In this document: piece by piece, positions 11,327 through 24,300 of the stretch | Layout of the letters: every line of letters begins with the position of its first letter | Position numbering within the stretch: the first letter of the stretch is position 1 | Source: Conchocele bisecta | Taxonomy: Eukaryota > Mollusca > Bivalvia > Lucinida > Thyasiridae | Assembly (NCBI GenBank): GCA_029237695.1 | Contig: CM055268.1 | Span: 56,133,131-56,197,130 of the forward strand | Direction: 5' to 3' | DNA: 64,000 nucleotides | The notes under the pieces: generated by a model | What the model was told of the DNA's origin: nothing | Databases searched by the model: none | The model's input: only the letters and a program-made list of their open reading frames with translations | Translations under genes and position numbers: made by a program

Positions 11327-11930
11327 TTTATACATGAATTACAAATATGTTAAAAGTATTGATCCGGCAGTCGCCGGACCTGCTGGACCTGTTCCGACAC
11401 CCCTGTCTTGCTATTGAACAGATGTAAAACCAGAATCAATGATTTGCATGCCATTACCAAATGTTGTCATATATACATGTCGCTTTAGAATGAGGTTCCC
11501 AATGCATTGTCACGTATTTGCTTATAATAAGGTATGCACTACATGTATCTGAATCCATCATGCATACCTTTGAACTGAAACTTGTCTCCAGACAGATGAA
11601 ATGGGACTACACTTCGCAAATTCACCAGTTCTTCTGTGACAATCAGATATGAGAATTTTCCTATGGTGATTTTTGAATGTCTGTAATGTATTTTGTAAAT
11701 GATACCAACAAGAAATATACTGGTTTGCATGCAAGTTGTGAAGTAAGTGGTCGATGGGCAGTACCATTGTGACTAGATCCAGAATGGCAACAAATTCATA
11801 AGCCCCAGTTCTGCAGTCGCAAAATATGTGTCTAACAACGTAACAGACTTGAGTTTTAATACAACCGAGGATTCTATGATTCTACTCATGCAAACATACA
11901 CACGATATCTTAGCCCTTTCAACCATATAG
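11327..11930. other. Unassigned sequence upstream of exon 1
   Basis: A short GC-richer patch (11358-11400, tcgccggacctgctggacct) was examined as a possible exon but has no convincing splice sites or ABCA similarity. Otherwise nothing is recognised. Confidence 0.4.
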
Positions 11931-11934
11931 ACCT

Positions 11935-12150
11935 TAACCCTTTGAACCCGAAAGCCCGCTATAGTGGTTTATGCAAACAGTGCAGATCCAGATGAGCCGG
12001 CTCGTAACAAGCCGGCTCATCAGGATCTGCACTTTTTGAAAGTAATTTTCATATTTTTGAGAACAAAATAAAGCGAACATGTGCAAACATTATAGACCCA
12101 GATGAGCCAGCTTGTAGCAAGCCATCTCATCAGGATCTGCAGCATTTAAT
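11935..12150. repeat. Foldback family H5
   Basis: gtgcagatccagatgagccg with its inverse cggctcatcaggatctgcac, preceded by ccctttgaacccgaaagccc. A second diverged hairpin follows (12084-12145). Related copies lie at 22275-22378 and 60820-61155. It ends about 80 bp upstream of exon 1. Confidence 0.8.
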
Positions 12151-12229
12151 TGTCAGTATTTTTATTCTTGAAAAGATTATACATCCGAAAATTAGTATAG
12201 GGATGAAATTGTTATTATTCCTATTTCAG

Positions 12230-12393
12230 ACTCTGTCATATCGGGGCCCATCAGTGAGTATGGGGACAACGGTTTCTCCCATAGTCGGCACACGCAGGTC
12301 ACGGGCTGGCAGCTGACTTTCCGACAGTTTGTGGCCATCTTCGTGAAGCGATTCCACCATGTCCGCCGCAGTAAGAAGGGATTTCTCTGTGAG
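12230..12393 (+). CDS. ABCA exon 1 of window: linker before TMD2
   Basis: The exon begins after ctatttcag and ends before gtaggc. It starts with the last two bases of a split codon and ends in phase 0. It encodes [18 protein letters not shown] and then a basic stretch, [20 protein letters not shown]. This is the ABCA linker in which cytosolic sequence with clustered Arg/Lys immediately precedes the first helix of the second membrane domain. The phase implies an upstream exon ending with one base of a codon. No such exon was found in 1-12229, so it should lie upstream of the window. Confidence 0.9.
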
Positions 12394-15300
12394 GTAGGCT
12401 CTGTAGGAGGTGTACATCACTGTACATATAAATTCAGCCAATCTGTATGTTAAGCTGTACTTCTGTTTTATATATCGTGCTTTGCCCTAGAACTAGTTGC
12501 TGGCAGTAAAAATAAATCACAAAAATTTCAACTTAGCCATTTTTTTACACTTTTGCATACAATCTTGTATAGAATTTGTGTAATCAACTCCTCTGACAGC
12601 GTTCTGTCAATCGATCTGAAATTTCATGTCTTCTGCACATATTGAACATGTGCACCGTGATGTTTTATGACGAAAGAAATATTTTTTCACAAAAAATACG
12701 GCCTTTTCAACTTAGTCATTTTTTCTACACTTTTGCATGCAACCTTGTATATGTATTGAAGTCCAATGCCATATCCCCTATGCCACGGCCCGTCCGCGAA
12801 GAGAACAATTTCAAGGTTTTATCAATGTATGTGTTGTGACCACTCATTGGAACCGTCGACGGTTCCAATGAGTGGTAACAACATATACTTCTGTGCATAA
12901 TTAAGATAATTATTTTTATTTTTCGTGCGACCACCACAACCCAACCCCACCCAACCCCTTGTCCATTATAAGTGAATCAGCATTATGCCTATGTCTTAGA
13001 TACATGAAATCTTATATATGGTATAGAGTCTGTGAACTTTACGCATGTCTTCTACACATATTTTCCCCCCCAATGCAGCAGGTTAAATACAGGATCGAAC
13101 CCATTGACCTTAGCTGTTGATAGGCCGTTAAACAGCAATAAACAAACAAACAAACAAACAAAAACACATATTGCACATGTGCACCATGGTGTTTGTTTAC
13201 TAAAATAATCCTGCCTTTTTAACTTTTCTCTACACTTTTATAATTCCAGCACAAAAATATTTACACAATTACGTAACATTTGATTGGTCCGTAGCAAGTC
13301 TCTGTCCAGAATTTATATCCCAGTAAACTCCATGCCGAACTACTTTCCATAACCGTCAGGCGCATAAAAAATAATTCTTGAGAAAACGGAAAATAAACAC
13401 ATTTTCTTGATAAATGTATTTCAAATGCTGGAATTATAAGGAATGAATGGCCTTTTTGTGGAATTTATCGGGGATATAAACTTGGAAAAGTCGCGGGAAT
13501 ACTGGACGAGGCCTTCCGGCCTTCGTCCAGTATTCCCGCGACTTTTCCAAGTTTATACCCCGATAAATTCCACAAAAAGGCCATTCATTCCTATAGTAAA
13601 CAATCTTGTATAGGGTATACAGTTTGTGTAGTCAACTTCTCTGACAGCTTTCTGTCAATCAATCTGAAACTTAACACATGTCTTATACACATATTGAACA
13701 TGTGCAGTATGGTGTGTTTCGGACAATCAATGCACTGTGTTAAAGGTACATGCCCACTCAGTAGGCACACAATGTTCTTTATATCAGAGACATCATCTGA
13801 GACATTTTCTGGCCAAATAAACATTCATTCACCATTACCCCACGTATTGATTAGCATTAGTATGCATTTTATATCAGACGTAACTTTCCACACTGATGTC
13901 AGGGGCGATAACCGTGTTTCCTTAAAATGTTAACGGACATTACTATTTAGGTTTGAGGAATTTGATTCCTCAAACCTTTTGTTTTCGTTGGTTTTTTTTT
14001 TTTCTTTTTCTTTTTATTCAGCCGTCGAGACTACAGCCCAAACCGCTGGTCGGATCGACTTCAAATTTTGTATACCGATTCGCATCAACAGTGAGACGAG
14101 AATAACGCAATTTTCAGAATTCTCATGACGTCACTTTTTATGAAACCGGAAGTGACGTCATATATCATATAATTCCCATAACGTCCTTATTTTCCAACCG
14201 ATTTCAAAAATTCTTTTTGAATTGTAAAGCTGCGAGAATTCTCTATCTTCGCTTCGCTGACAATGTTTGGCTATCTGCTCAAATGAGAGAGCTATAGACA
14301 TGTGAAATTGAGAAAAATGAAAAAAAAATAAAATCAACAATTTCAGAATTTTTTAATTTTATTTAACGGGTGGTCTTTGAAAACAGTTTCCAATTTGTAC
14401 AGTAATCTCAGCAACATAATTTTTTGACAGCGTCACGCGGGACATTCATCCGCACAGAAGATGATATTTTTCAGAGCAATGGCTTGAATAGTTCTGATTC
14501 TATTGTCTTTCAAACTTGGACGTTTTTTTTCAATTTTTCAAATTTGAAATGGTCATAACTTTTTTATTATCTAACCGATTTCAAATATTTTTTTTGCATT
14601 AAAAAGCACATTTCGCTGGTAGTTTTTGGCTATCTGCCCAAATGAGAGAGTTGTAGGCATTTGAAGTTTTTAAAAAAATTTGAAATGGTCATAACTTCCT
14701 TATTATTCAACCGATTTCAAATATTTTTTTTGCATTAAAAAGCCAATAAAATTCTCTATCTCCGGTTCGCTGGTAGTTTTTAGCTATCTGCTCAAATGCG
14801 CGAGCTACATGCATTGAAGTTTGAGAACGAGCATATAAACTTAGCCGCCTAGAACAGTGTGTACAGCTGACAAACTTCGAGGTGGAGGCCAGACAGGTAT
14901 GGTGGGCTGTATCAGACACTGGTTTTATATACGAACTGACATGCTGTGAGTGCTTTAGAATCGTCTCAACTTCAATGTCAGACTAGGGGGGTTAACGGTA
15001 CACATTTCGTAGAACGTTATATAATGAAAAATGCTTAGGATAGTCGAGCGATTCTGAAAATACAAAACTTTATTTTTTCAATTTCATTGGAATTGCATCA
15101 ATTTTTTTTTGAGTTTCATATGTTTTCGTCATTGGCAATGTCTTCTAATCACTTTGCCAGTGTACGTTTGTCAGTACATCAAGCCTCAAACCCTTTTTTT
15201 TTGTTTTTTTTATTCAGCCGTTCAGTCTACAGCCCAAACCGCTGGTCGGATCGACTTCAAATTTTGCATGCCGATTCGGATCAAGTGTGAGCAGAGACTC

Positions 15301-18300
15301 AGAGATTTTCAGAAATCTCTTAATGCCACTTTCCACGAAACCGGAAGTGACGTCATACTTTCTATAACTTCCTTATTTTCCAACCGATTTCAAAAATTCT
15401 TTTTGCATTGGAAAGCTGACAAAATTCTCTATCTCAGACTCGCTGACAATCCTCGGCTATCTTGTCAAATAAGAGAGCTATAGGCATTTGAAGTTGAAAA
15501 ATGTACATATTTTTCAACGATTTTGCCGATTTTTTGCCGAATTTCGGCTGATAACGGGTGGTCTTTACAAACGTTTTCCAATTTGTACAGTAATGTCAGC
15601 AACATAATTTCTTGCCAGTGTGATAGGGGAGTGTCAGGCGCATAAAAGATGATAATTTTCAGAGCTCTATCTTGACTACTTCCGGTTCTATTGAATGTCA
15701 AAGATGAACGTCTTTTTTTCAAGTTTTCAAAATAGAGCAAAACGGATGTGACGTCAGCTTCGTTATTTATCAATAGATTTCAAAATTTCTTGCTGCGGTC
15801 GATATTTCAGTTCTTTAGCTAAAACTTTCCCGCTTTGTGCCAGGCCTATGGTGAAAAACAAACGAAAACTTCACTGGCGGAATATTTCACATATTTAATT
15901 TTATTAGGTGTATTTACAAATGGCGTAAACTGCAATTTAAGGGCGATAACTATCGAAAAATAATCATCCGCTGACTTACGGCTCCCTCCATCTACACAAA
16001 ACCGCTGGTCGGATCGACTTCAAATTTTGCATGCCGATTCGGATCAAGTGTGAGCAGAGACTCAGAGATTTTCAGATATCTTTTAATGCTACTTTCCACG
16101 AAAACGGAAGTGACGTCATACTTCCTATAACTTCCTAATTTTCCAACCGATTTCAAGAATTCTTTTTGCATTGGAAAGCTGACAAAATTCTCTATCTCAG
16201 ACTCGCTGACAGTTTTCGGCTATCTGCTCAAATAAAAGAGCTAGATGCATTTGAAGTTGAAAAATGTACATACTTTTCAACGATTTTGCCGAATTTCGGC
16301 TGATAACGGGTGGTCTTTACAAACGTTTTCCAATTTGTACAGTACTGTCAGCAACATAATTTCTTGCCAGGGTGATAGGGGAGTGTCAGCCGCATGAAAG
16401 ATGATAATTTTCAGAGCTATATCTTGACTACTTACGGCTCTATTCTATGTCAAAGATGAACGTATTTTTTCAAGTTTTCAAAATAGAGCAAACGGATGTG
16501 ACGTCAGCTTCGTTATTTATCATTCGATTTCAATTGTTTTTGCTGTAGTCGATATTTCAGTCCTTTAGCTAAAATTTGGCTGAGGATCGAACCCGGTATC
16601 CCTCGCTCCGAGTCCATCGCTCTACCTCTAAGCTAACCGGCCCCACATCGGTGTGATAATGTTGGACTGTTCATTCTAAAACTTCAGAAATTCTTTTTGC
16701 AACCGATAGTTTACACCTTGGGCCAAAGCTTAGTTACACATGAAATCAATGTTTGAGGCTCAAACCGTTGATGCAGCTCAAGCTGCTCTAGTTATTCTCT
16801 GTATTTATTGTTTGATGTGCAATTATCAGACTTTATAATCTGTTGAAAAAAAATATTTTCAGTTGACACATTTAATTAGTATAAATAATTAAAAAATACC
16901 ATGCCTCATTTGCATATGAAAATAGCCTGATACGAACTCGCGTCACTATTGGTAAGATAAAATATTACTAAATGATTTTATTGTCGCGCCCGCTTGCGGA
17001 AAGCGCGATATAGTCGGCCGTTTGGCGTACGTACGTAGTTCGTACGTACGTACGTGTGTCCGGTTAAAGTTTTTGGTTAAGTTGTTTGGTTAAGTTGTTT
17101 GGTTAAGTTTTTTGGTTAAAGTTTTTGGTTAAGTTTTTTGGTTAAGTTGTTTGGTTAAGTTTTTTGGTTAAGTTTTTGGTTAAGTTTTTGGTTAAGGTTA
17201 AAGTTTTTGGTTTGGTTAAAGATTAATTTTTTGGTTAAGTTTTTTTGGTTAATTTTTGTTTTATATATCTCTGCAACGCTTTTTTGCCCTTACCTTGAAA
17301 CTTCACTGGGTGTTTATCATCATTTATTTTATTCTCCCCCCTCCCTCCCTCCCAATGCGGCTTTGTTTTTGGAATTTTTTGTTTTTCAAGGAGTTTTTTG
17401 CTTAAAGTTTTTTTGTAAGTTGTAGGGTGTGTGTAAGTGGTTAGGTTTTTGGTTATAAGTTCTTTGGTTAAAGTTTATGGTTAAGTTTTTTGGTTAGTTT
17501 TTGGTTAAGTTTTTCGTTATGTGTAAAGTTTATTACTTTGATTACTTTATCATCTCTGCATAACTGCTTTGCGCCCCTGTTTACCTTGAAACAAATTCAC
17601 AATTTTTGGTGTGGTTGTTTTTGCTTAATCATCTTTTTTTTTATCTACTCTATGCTTTTCATTACCTACTTCGTTTTATGCTGCCCCTGTGCCCGCCCTA
17701 ATGTCAAGGTCAAATTACTTTGAAGTTTTTGGTTATTGTAAGTTTTTTGGTTGTTAAGTTTTTTGGTTAAAGTTTTTGGTTAAGTTTTTTGGTTAAAGTT
17801 TTTTGTTAAAGTTTTTCGTTATACTATATCTCTGCAACTGCTTTGCCCCATTACCTTGAAACTTCACATGGGTGTTTATCATCATCTATATTTTCATTCT
17901 ACCCCCTTCCGTGCTGGCCCCTGTGCCCAATGTCAAGGTCAAATACTTTGAAGTTTTTTGGTTAAGTTTTTGGTTAAGTTTTTTAAAGGTTAATTTTTTG
18001 GTTAAAGTTTTTCGGTTAAGTTTTTTGTAGTGGTGAAGTTTTTTGGTTAAAGAATTTTCATGGGTGTTATCACTATATCTCTGCAACTGCTGCTTTGAAC
18101 CCATTACCTTGAAACTCTTAATAGTGGTTAGTATCATCTTATCTATATCTTCTCACCCCCCTCCCGTGCGGCCCCCTGTGCCCAATGTCTAAGGTCAAAT
18201 TACTTTTTGAAGTTTTTGGTTAAGTTCGTTGGTTAAAGTTTTTGGTTAAGTTTTTTGGTTAAGTTTTTTGGTTAAAGTTTTTCGTTATACTATGTCTCTG

Positions 18301-21300
18301 CAACTGCTTTGCCCATTACCTTGAAACTTCACATGGGTGTTTATCATCATCTATATTTTCATTCTACCCCCTCCCGTGCGGCCCCTGTGCCCAATGTCAA
18401 GGTCAAATTACTTTGAAGTTTTGGTTAAGTTTTTTTGGTTAAAGTTTTTGGTTTAAAGTTTTTGGTTAAGTTTTTTGGTTAAAGTTTTTCTTTATACTAT
18501 ATCTCTGCAACTGCTTTGCCCTTTACCTTGAAACTTCACATGTGTGTTTATCATCATCTATATTTTCATTCTACCCCCCTCCCGTGCTGCCCCTGTGCCC
18601 AATGTCAAGGTCAAATTACTTTGAAGTTTTTGGTTAAGTTTTTTGGTTGAAGTTTTTGGTTAAGTTTTTTGGTTAAGTTTTTTGGTTAAAGTTTTTCGTT
18701 AAAGTTTTTCGTTATACTATATCTCTGCAACTGCTTTGCCCATTACCTTGAAAACTTCACATGGGTGTTTATCATCATCTATATTTTCATTCTACCCCCT
18801 TCCGTGCGGCCCCTGTGCCCAATGTCAAGGTCAAATTACTTTGAAGTTTTTGGTTAAGTTTTTTGGTTAAAGTTTTTGGTTAAAGTTTTTGGTTAAGTTT
18901 TTTGGTTAAGTTTTTTGGTTAAGTTTTTTGGTTTAAATGTTTAAAATTTTTCGTTATACTATACTCTGCAACTGCTTTGCCCATTACCTTGAAACAAATT
19001 CATATGGGTGTTTATCATCATCTATATTTTCATTCTACCCCCCTCCCGTGCGGCCCCTGTGCCCAATGTCAAGGTCAAATTACTTTGAAGTTTTTGGTTA
19101 AGTTCGTTGGTTAAAGTTTTTGGAAGGTAAGTTTTTTGGTTAAGTTTTTTGGTTAAAGTTTTTCGTTATACTATGTCTCTGCAACTGCTTTGCCCATTAC
19201 CTTGAAACTTCACATGGGTGTTTATCATCATCTATATTTTCATTCTACCCCCCTCCCGTGCGGCCCCTGTGCCCAATGTCAAGGTCTAAATTACTTTGAA
19301 GTTTTGGTTAAGTTTTTTGGTTAAAGTTTTTGGTTAAGTTTTTTGGTTAAAGTTTTTCGTTATACTATATCTCTGCAACTGCTTTGCCCATTACCTTGAA
19401 ACTTCACATGGGTGTTTATCATCATCTCTATTTTCATTCTACCCCCCTCCCGTGCGGCCCCTGTGCCCAATGTCAAGGTCAAATTACTTTGAAGTTTTGG
19501 TTAAGTTTTTTGGTTAAAGTTTTTGGTTAAGTTTTTTGGTTAAAGTTTTTTCGTTATACATATCTCTGCAACTGCTTTGCCCATTACCTTGAAACTTCAC
19601 ATGGGTGTTTATCATCATCTATATGTTCATTCTACCCCCCTCCCGTGCGGCCCCTGTGCCCAATGTCAAGGTCAAATTACTTTGAAGTTTTTGGTTAAGT
19701 TTTTTGGTTAAAGTTTTTAGTTAAGTTTTTTGGTTAAGTTTTTTATTTAAAGTTTTTCGTTATACTATATCTTTTTTTTTGTGTCCATGCCTCGCCACAA
19801 GGCGCAACATGCAGGCCGCGGCCATCTAGTCTGTATAGCGAGCACTCGTAATCTTTAGAACTGGTTGAATAGTGACATAATTATACACTTATTTAATTCC
19901 TATAAAGAACTTTTTGTGCCTACTGAGTGGGCATGTACCTTTAATACACTGCAAAAGCCCATTTTATATAAATATATATACATGTACATGTCTATATTTG
20001 TATTTATGCAACGAATATGACATACATGTATATGTATAAATATGGACATTTTACACCACTCGATGAACTTAAGGGTGTCACAAAAAAATGGGGACCTAAT
20101 TCAAATAGCTGTAATTTGTTTAATTGAATGAATGCATGTTCACCAATTTTACTGTGTATGTACCCTTAAAGAAAGTTATGACTATTCAAAGAGTAATACG
20201 GATATATCATAAATGTTCAAAATTATCCAGTTACCTCCCTTGTTGAATTTTAAACATTTTTTTTAATTAAATGTTGTCGTGTGCTGGAAATGTTTTATTT
20301 TCAATATTTCTCGACAAAAACCTGGTTTTGACAACACATGAGAATCGTCTCCAGTGGAGACGATTTTCTCATGTGCTGTCAAAACCAGTTTTTTGTTAAG
20401 AATTAAAGCAAAAATGAAAAACAGCAGACGTCAATTTCCGTCAACAGCGTAGGAAGGGTTAAATATGTTTGGACTAAGGGTCGAATATCAGGCATTCTTC
20501 TACTTTAATGACGTTTGGAAAAGTCAGGTTCCACAATACGATTGATCTTGGTTCTATTAATATTACGATAAATTTGAATTTCTTATGGTTAAATGCATTC
20601 AGACCAAGCAGGTCTTACGACAATATGCACACATATGCACACATGACATACACACATCCTACCCTGTTCCATGATTTATTTGAGTTTATGGTTGATACTC
20701 ATCTCTTCTACTTTGATTCATTCATGACTTTCAGAATATGGAGTGATATTTCATTGTGCTCCTACATAGCTTGTCTGATTTAAAGTACAAGTGTCTACTA
20801 TTTGTGTCCATTTTATAACAACATTCATTCCAATGATTTATAATAATATTCTTGTTTTCAGACAGTTTGTAGTTATCCTTCCTTTAAAAAGTGGCCTGGA
20901 AACACTATGTCGCTGAATTATTGATGTTGGACACTTTCGTCGATTTTACGACTTTTAGCAGAATACAAAAAAATGACGTTGGTGATGTCACTTGTTGTGT
21001 TGAGCCTATCTGCTAAACTAAATATACACTAGGAAAGACAGTCCACAGCTTTCTCTGAAACGGGAACGGTTAAATGTCTTGAAATGTCTCGATGTAATTA
21101 CAGAAAATATAAATTTTGTAAATGTTTTTCATGAGATATCGCACATGTTCTTATGCACAAAATCCCATTCATATTTGTTGCCAAAAATGTGAGTATCGTC
21201 TGTTTGTTGTACAGATTGTGCTGCCCGTTGTATTCATCCTGCTGGCACTGGCGTTTTCCCTGATTGCCCCGCCCGTCATAGAGGAGCCATCTCTGGAGCT

Positions 21301-24300
21301 ACATCCATGGCACTATGTGCCGAAACGTGGCGCTTCCAGTCTCAATATGTTCTACAGGTATGCTGTGATTAACACCAGGCGCTAAGTGATCCGGTGTTGT
21401 TCGGTTGACTGGCACCATATCAGTACTCTGTCTTTATGCTACTTCCGTGCGGCCGGCAGGTTTGGAGCATGTGAATGGTAATTTAACGATATGGTTCATA
21501 AGGGAGTATTATTTATATTTCCTGAAATGCATTATTTCATATAGAACTAACGACTGCATACATTTGATAATTAAACGTATGCAGAATTATTATACTGAAT
21601 TTATTTTACAAACAGACAGACAGGGCAGGGCAGGGCAGGGCAGGCAGGGCAGGGCAGGGCAGGGCAGGGCAGGGCAGGGCAGGGCAGGGCAGGGCAGGCA
21701 GGGCAGGGCAGGGCAGGGCAGGGCAGGGCAGGGCAGGGCAGGTGGGCAGGCAGGGCAGGGCAGGGCAGGGCAGGGCAGGGCAGGGCAGGGCAGGGCAGGG
21801 CAGGGCAGGGCAGGGCAGGGCAGGGCAGGGCAGGGCAGGGCAGGGCAGGGCAGGGCAGGGCAGGGCAGGGCGGGAGGGCAGGGCAGGGCAGGGCAGGGCA
21901 GGGCAGGGCAGGGCAGCAGGGCAGGGCAGGGCAGGGCAGGGCAGGGCAGGGCAGGGCAGGGCAGGGCAGGGCAGGGCAGGGCAGGGCAGGGCAGGGCAGG
22001 GCAGGGGCAGGGCAGGGCAGGGCAGGCAGGAGGGCAGGGCAGGGCAGGGCCGGGCCGCCGGGGCGGGGCGGGGCGGGGCGGGGCGGGGCAGTCAAGTTGG
22101 CATTGTCAATAGATGTTCAGAAATGTTGATAATCTGGGCAAGATTAATGCAGGCGCTTGTGTAACCTGGCCTAAAATGACCATGGCTAGTCATAGACTGT
22201 AATACACCATTTTTCAGATTTGTCCATTTATGAAAAGGGGGTGTTTTTGTTGTAAGAAATATGAAAATTACTTGCAAAAAAGTGCAGATCCTGATGAGAC
22301 GGCTCGTTACGAGCCGGCTCATCTGGATCTGCACTTTTTGCATAAACCGCTATAGCGGGATTTCGGGTTCAAAGGGTTAACCCTTACTACACTGAATTAA
22401 ATGTTGTCGTCTGCTGGAAATGTTTTATTTTCAATATTTCTCGACAAAAACTTGGTTTTGACAGCACATAAGAATCGTCTCCATTGGAGACGATTCTCAT
22501 GTGCTGTCAAAACCAGTTTTTTGTTAAGAATTAAAGCAAAAATGAAAAACAGCAGACGGCAATTTCCGTCAACAGCGTAGGAATGGTTAAATAAATAAAT
22601 GCTTTTACCATTGGTATAAACCTTTATAATCTAAAACTTAGTGACTCCAGTCTCTATATGTCCACAGGCAGGCCATCCACCCTTAATAGAATGCGGGAAC
22701 CAAAATTATCGTCTGCTGTTGTTTCATATTTTGTATTTTTACTCAGTAATAATTTGGTTTGGCAGCATTTTAGTATCATTTCCTTTGTTGATGACAAAAT
22801 GGAAAATAAAAAAAATAAACAGCAGGCGATAAAATTTAATTTAGCATCGTAAGGGTTAAAGAGTTCTCGCTGAGCAAGTTTGAATGTTTAATGAGACATC
22901 AGTGAGTGAGTGACGACCACCCAGAATTTTGTAACTTCATTCAAATTTCATGGGCAGTTGACCTCCAAAAATCTGCCTGTATCTGTTGCAATATGCATTA
23001 GCCTTTATTCACCAGGGGTCCGTTTCACTAAACTTTGTACTATTAAAATGTCCATAGTCCAAATTTAGGATCGTCTGGAAATTTTAATTGATGGATTTAC
23101 ATTTATTGAACATATGCAGCCTATGCTCAATAAATTTAAATCCAATAATTGTTTACAAGAAAATATTGTTAATGTAAAATTTACAGACTAATAATTTTGC
23201 ACTTACTAACATTTTAATCGTACAAAGTTTAGTGAAACGGCCCCCTGGTCTAGTTACACCCCAGCATTAGGAAGTATGCCGAGGGGTATACAGTATAGTT
23301 TTTGTTCATTCGTCACTCCGTCCATCTGTAACACAACATTATTTTTGATTTTGTGTTAAAAAAATTATTTGTCGGTATCCATGAGCCCCTTCTCTACTTG
23401 TTACAGCAATGATGCGTACGAGCTGCCCCTGACACAGAGAATGCAGAGCCTGCTGCAAGGGGACAAGGCCGGGGTGGGCAACAGATGTGTCAACAAACAC
23501 CACATTGAGTAAGTACCATAATAACCATACGTATTCGGACACCGTTTTTTTTGGGAAACCCCTAAAGAAATTGTATCCAAATACCTACTAAGTATAAACA
23601 TTGGGACACTCTTTGTTGTAGGAAACCAACTATTTATATATAATTCCAGCACAAAAATATTTACACAATTCCCTAACATTTGATTGGCCCGTAGCAAGTC
23701 TCTGTCCAAAATTTATATCCCAGTAAACTCCCACGCTAAACTACTCTCTAGAGGTCAGTGCTGTCAATGTAAACAAATGGCTGCCGTCTGTCAAAATGAA
23801 CACATTTTCTTGATGAATTTATTTTAAATGCTGGAATTATAAGGAATGAGTGGCCTTTTTGTGGAATTTATCGGGATATAAACTTGGAAAAGTCGCGGGA
23901 ATACTGGACGAGGCCTTCCGGCCTTCGTCCAGTATTCCCGCGACTTTTCCAAGTTTATACCCCGATAAATTCCACAAAAAGGCCATTCATTCCTATAGTG
24001 TTTCCCAGAATCAATACTGTCCGAATATTTATTGTTATTATTGTATTTCCCAGTGGCTACCCTTGTGAACCAGTAGGGCCTCAGACCTGGACTCCAAACG
24101 TGCCGTTCAATCAAACTATCGAGTGTGCTTGTGACTCCGGTTGGCAGGAATGTCCCGGCAATGCCGCGGGCCCAACACCGTCACAGATCCGACTCAACAC
24201 GTCCGACATCCTATACAACGTGACCGACAGGAATATCAGCGATTGGCTCATCAAATCATGGGAATCATACCAGAGACGAAGGTATTAACCCTTGCAATGC

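Larger units (their letters stand above)
12460..13238 (+). repeat. Tandem repeat with tctgacagc / cttgtatag motifs, interrupted
   Basis: Blocks of caacttagccattttttt, cttttgcatac, cttgtatag and ctgacagcgttctgtcaatc recur at about 12530, 12710 and 13600. The array is interrupted by hairpin H1 (12824-12890), a SINE-like tail (13073-13165) and composite H2 (13239-13596). Confidence 0.65.

Noticed and set aside
11341..11417. GC-richer patch as a possible upstream ABCA exon
   Set aside because: Neither frame resembles the end of the first nucleotide-binding domain, and no acceptor/donor pair in the required phase was found.
21405..22164. Long open frames rich in GRAGQ (plus) or ALPCP (minus)
   Set aside because: A pure pentanucleotide repeat without stop codons is open in all frames. 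No gene is implied.
23850..24114. Open frames in both directions with the peptide KSREYWT
   Set aside because: They fall in the H2 foldback and recur in its other copies. The only real coding here is exon 4 (24054-24281).
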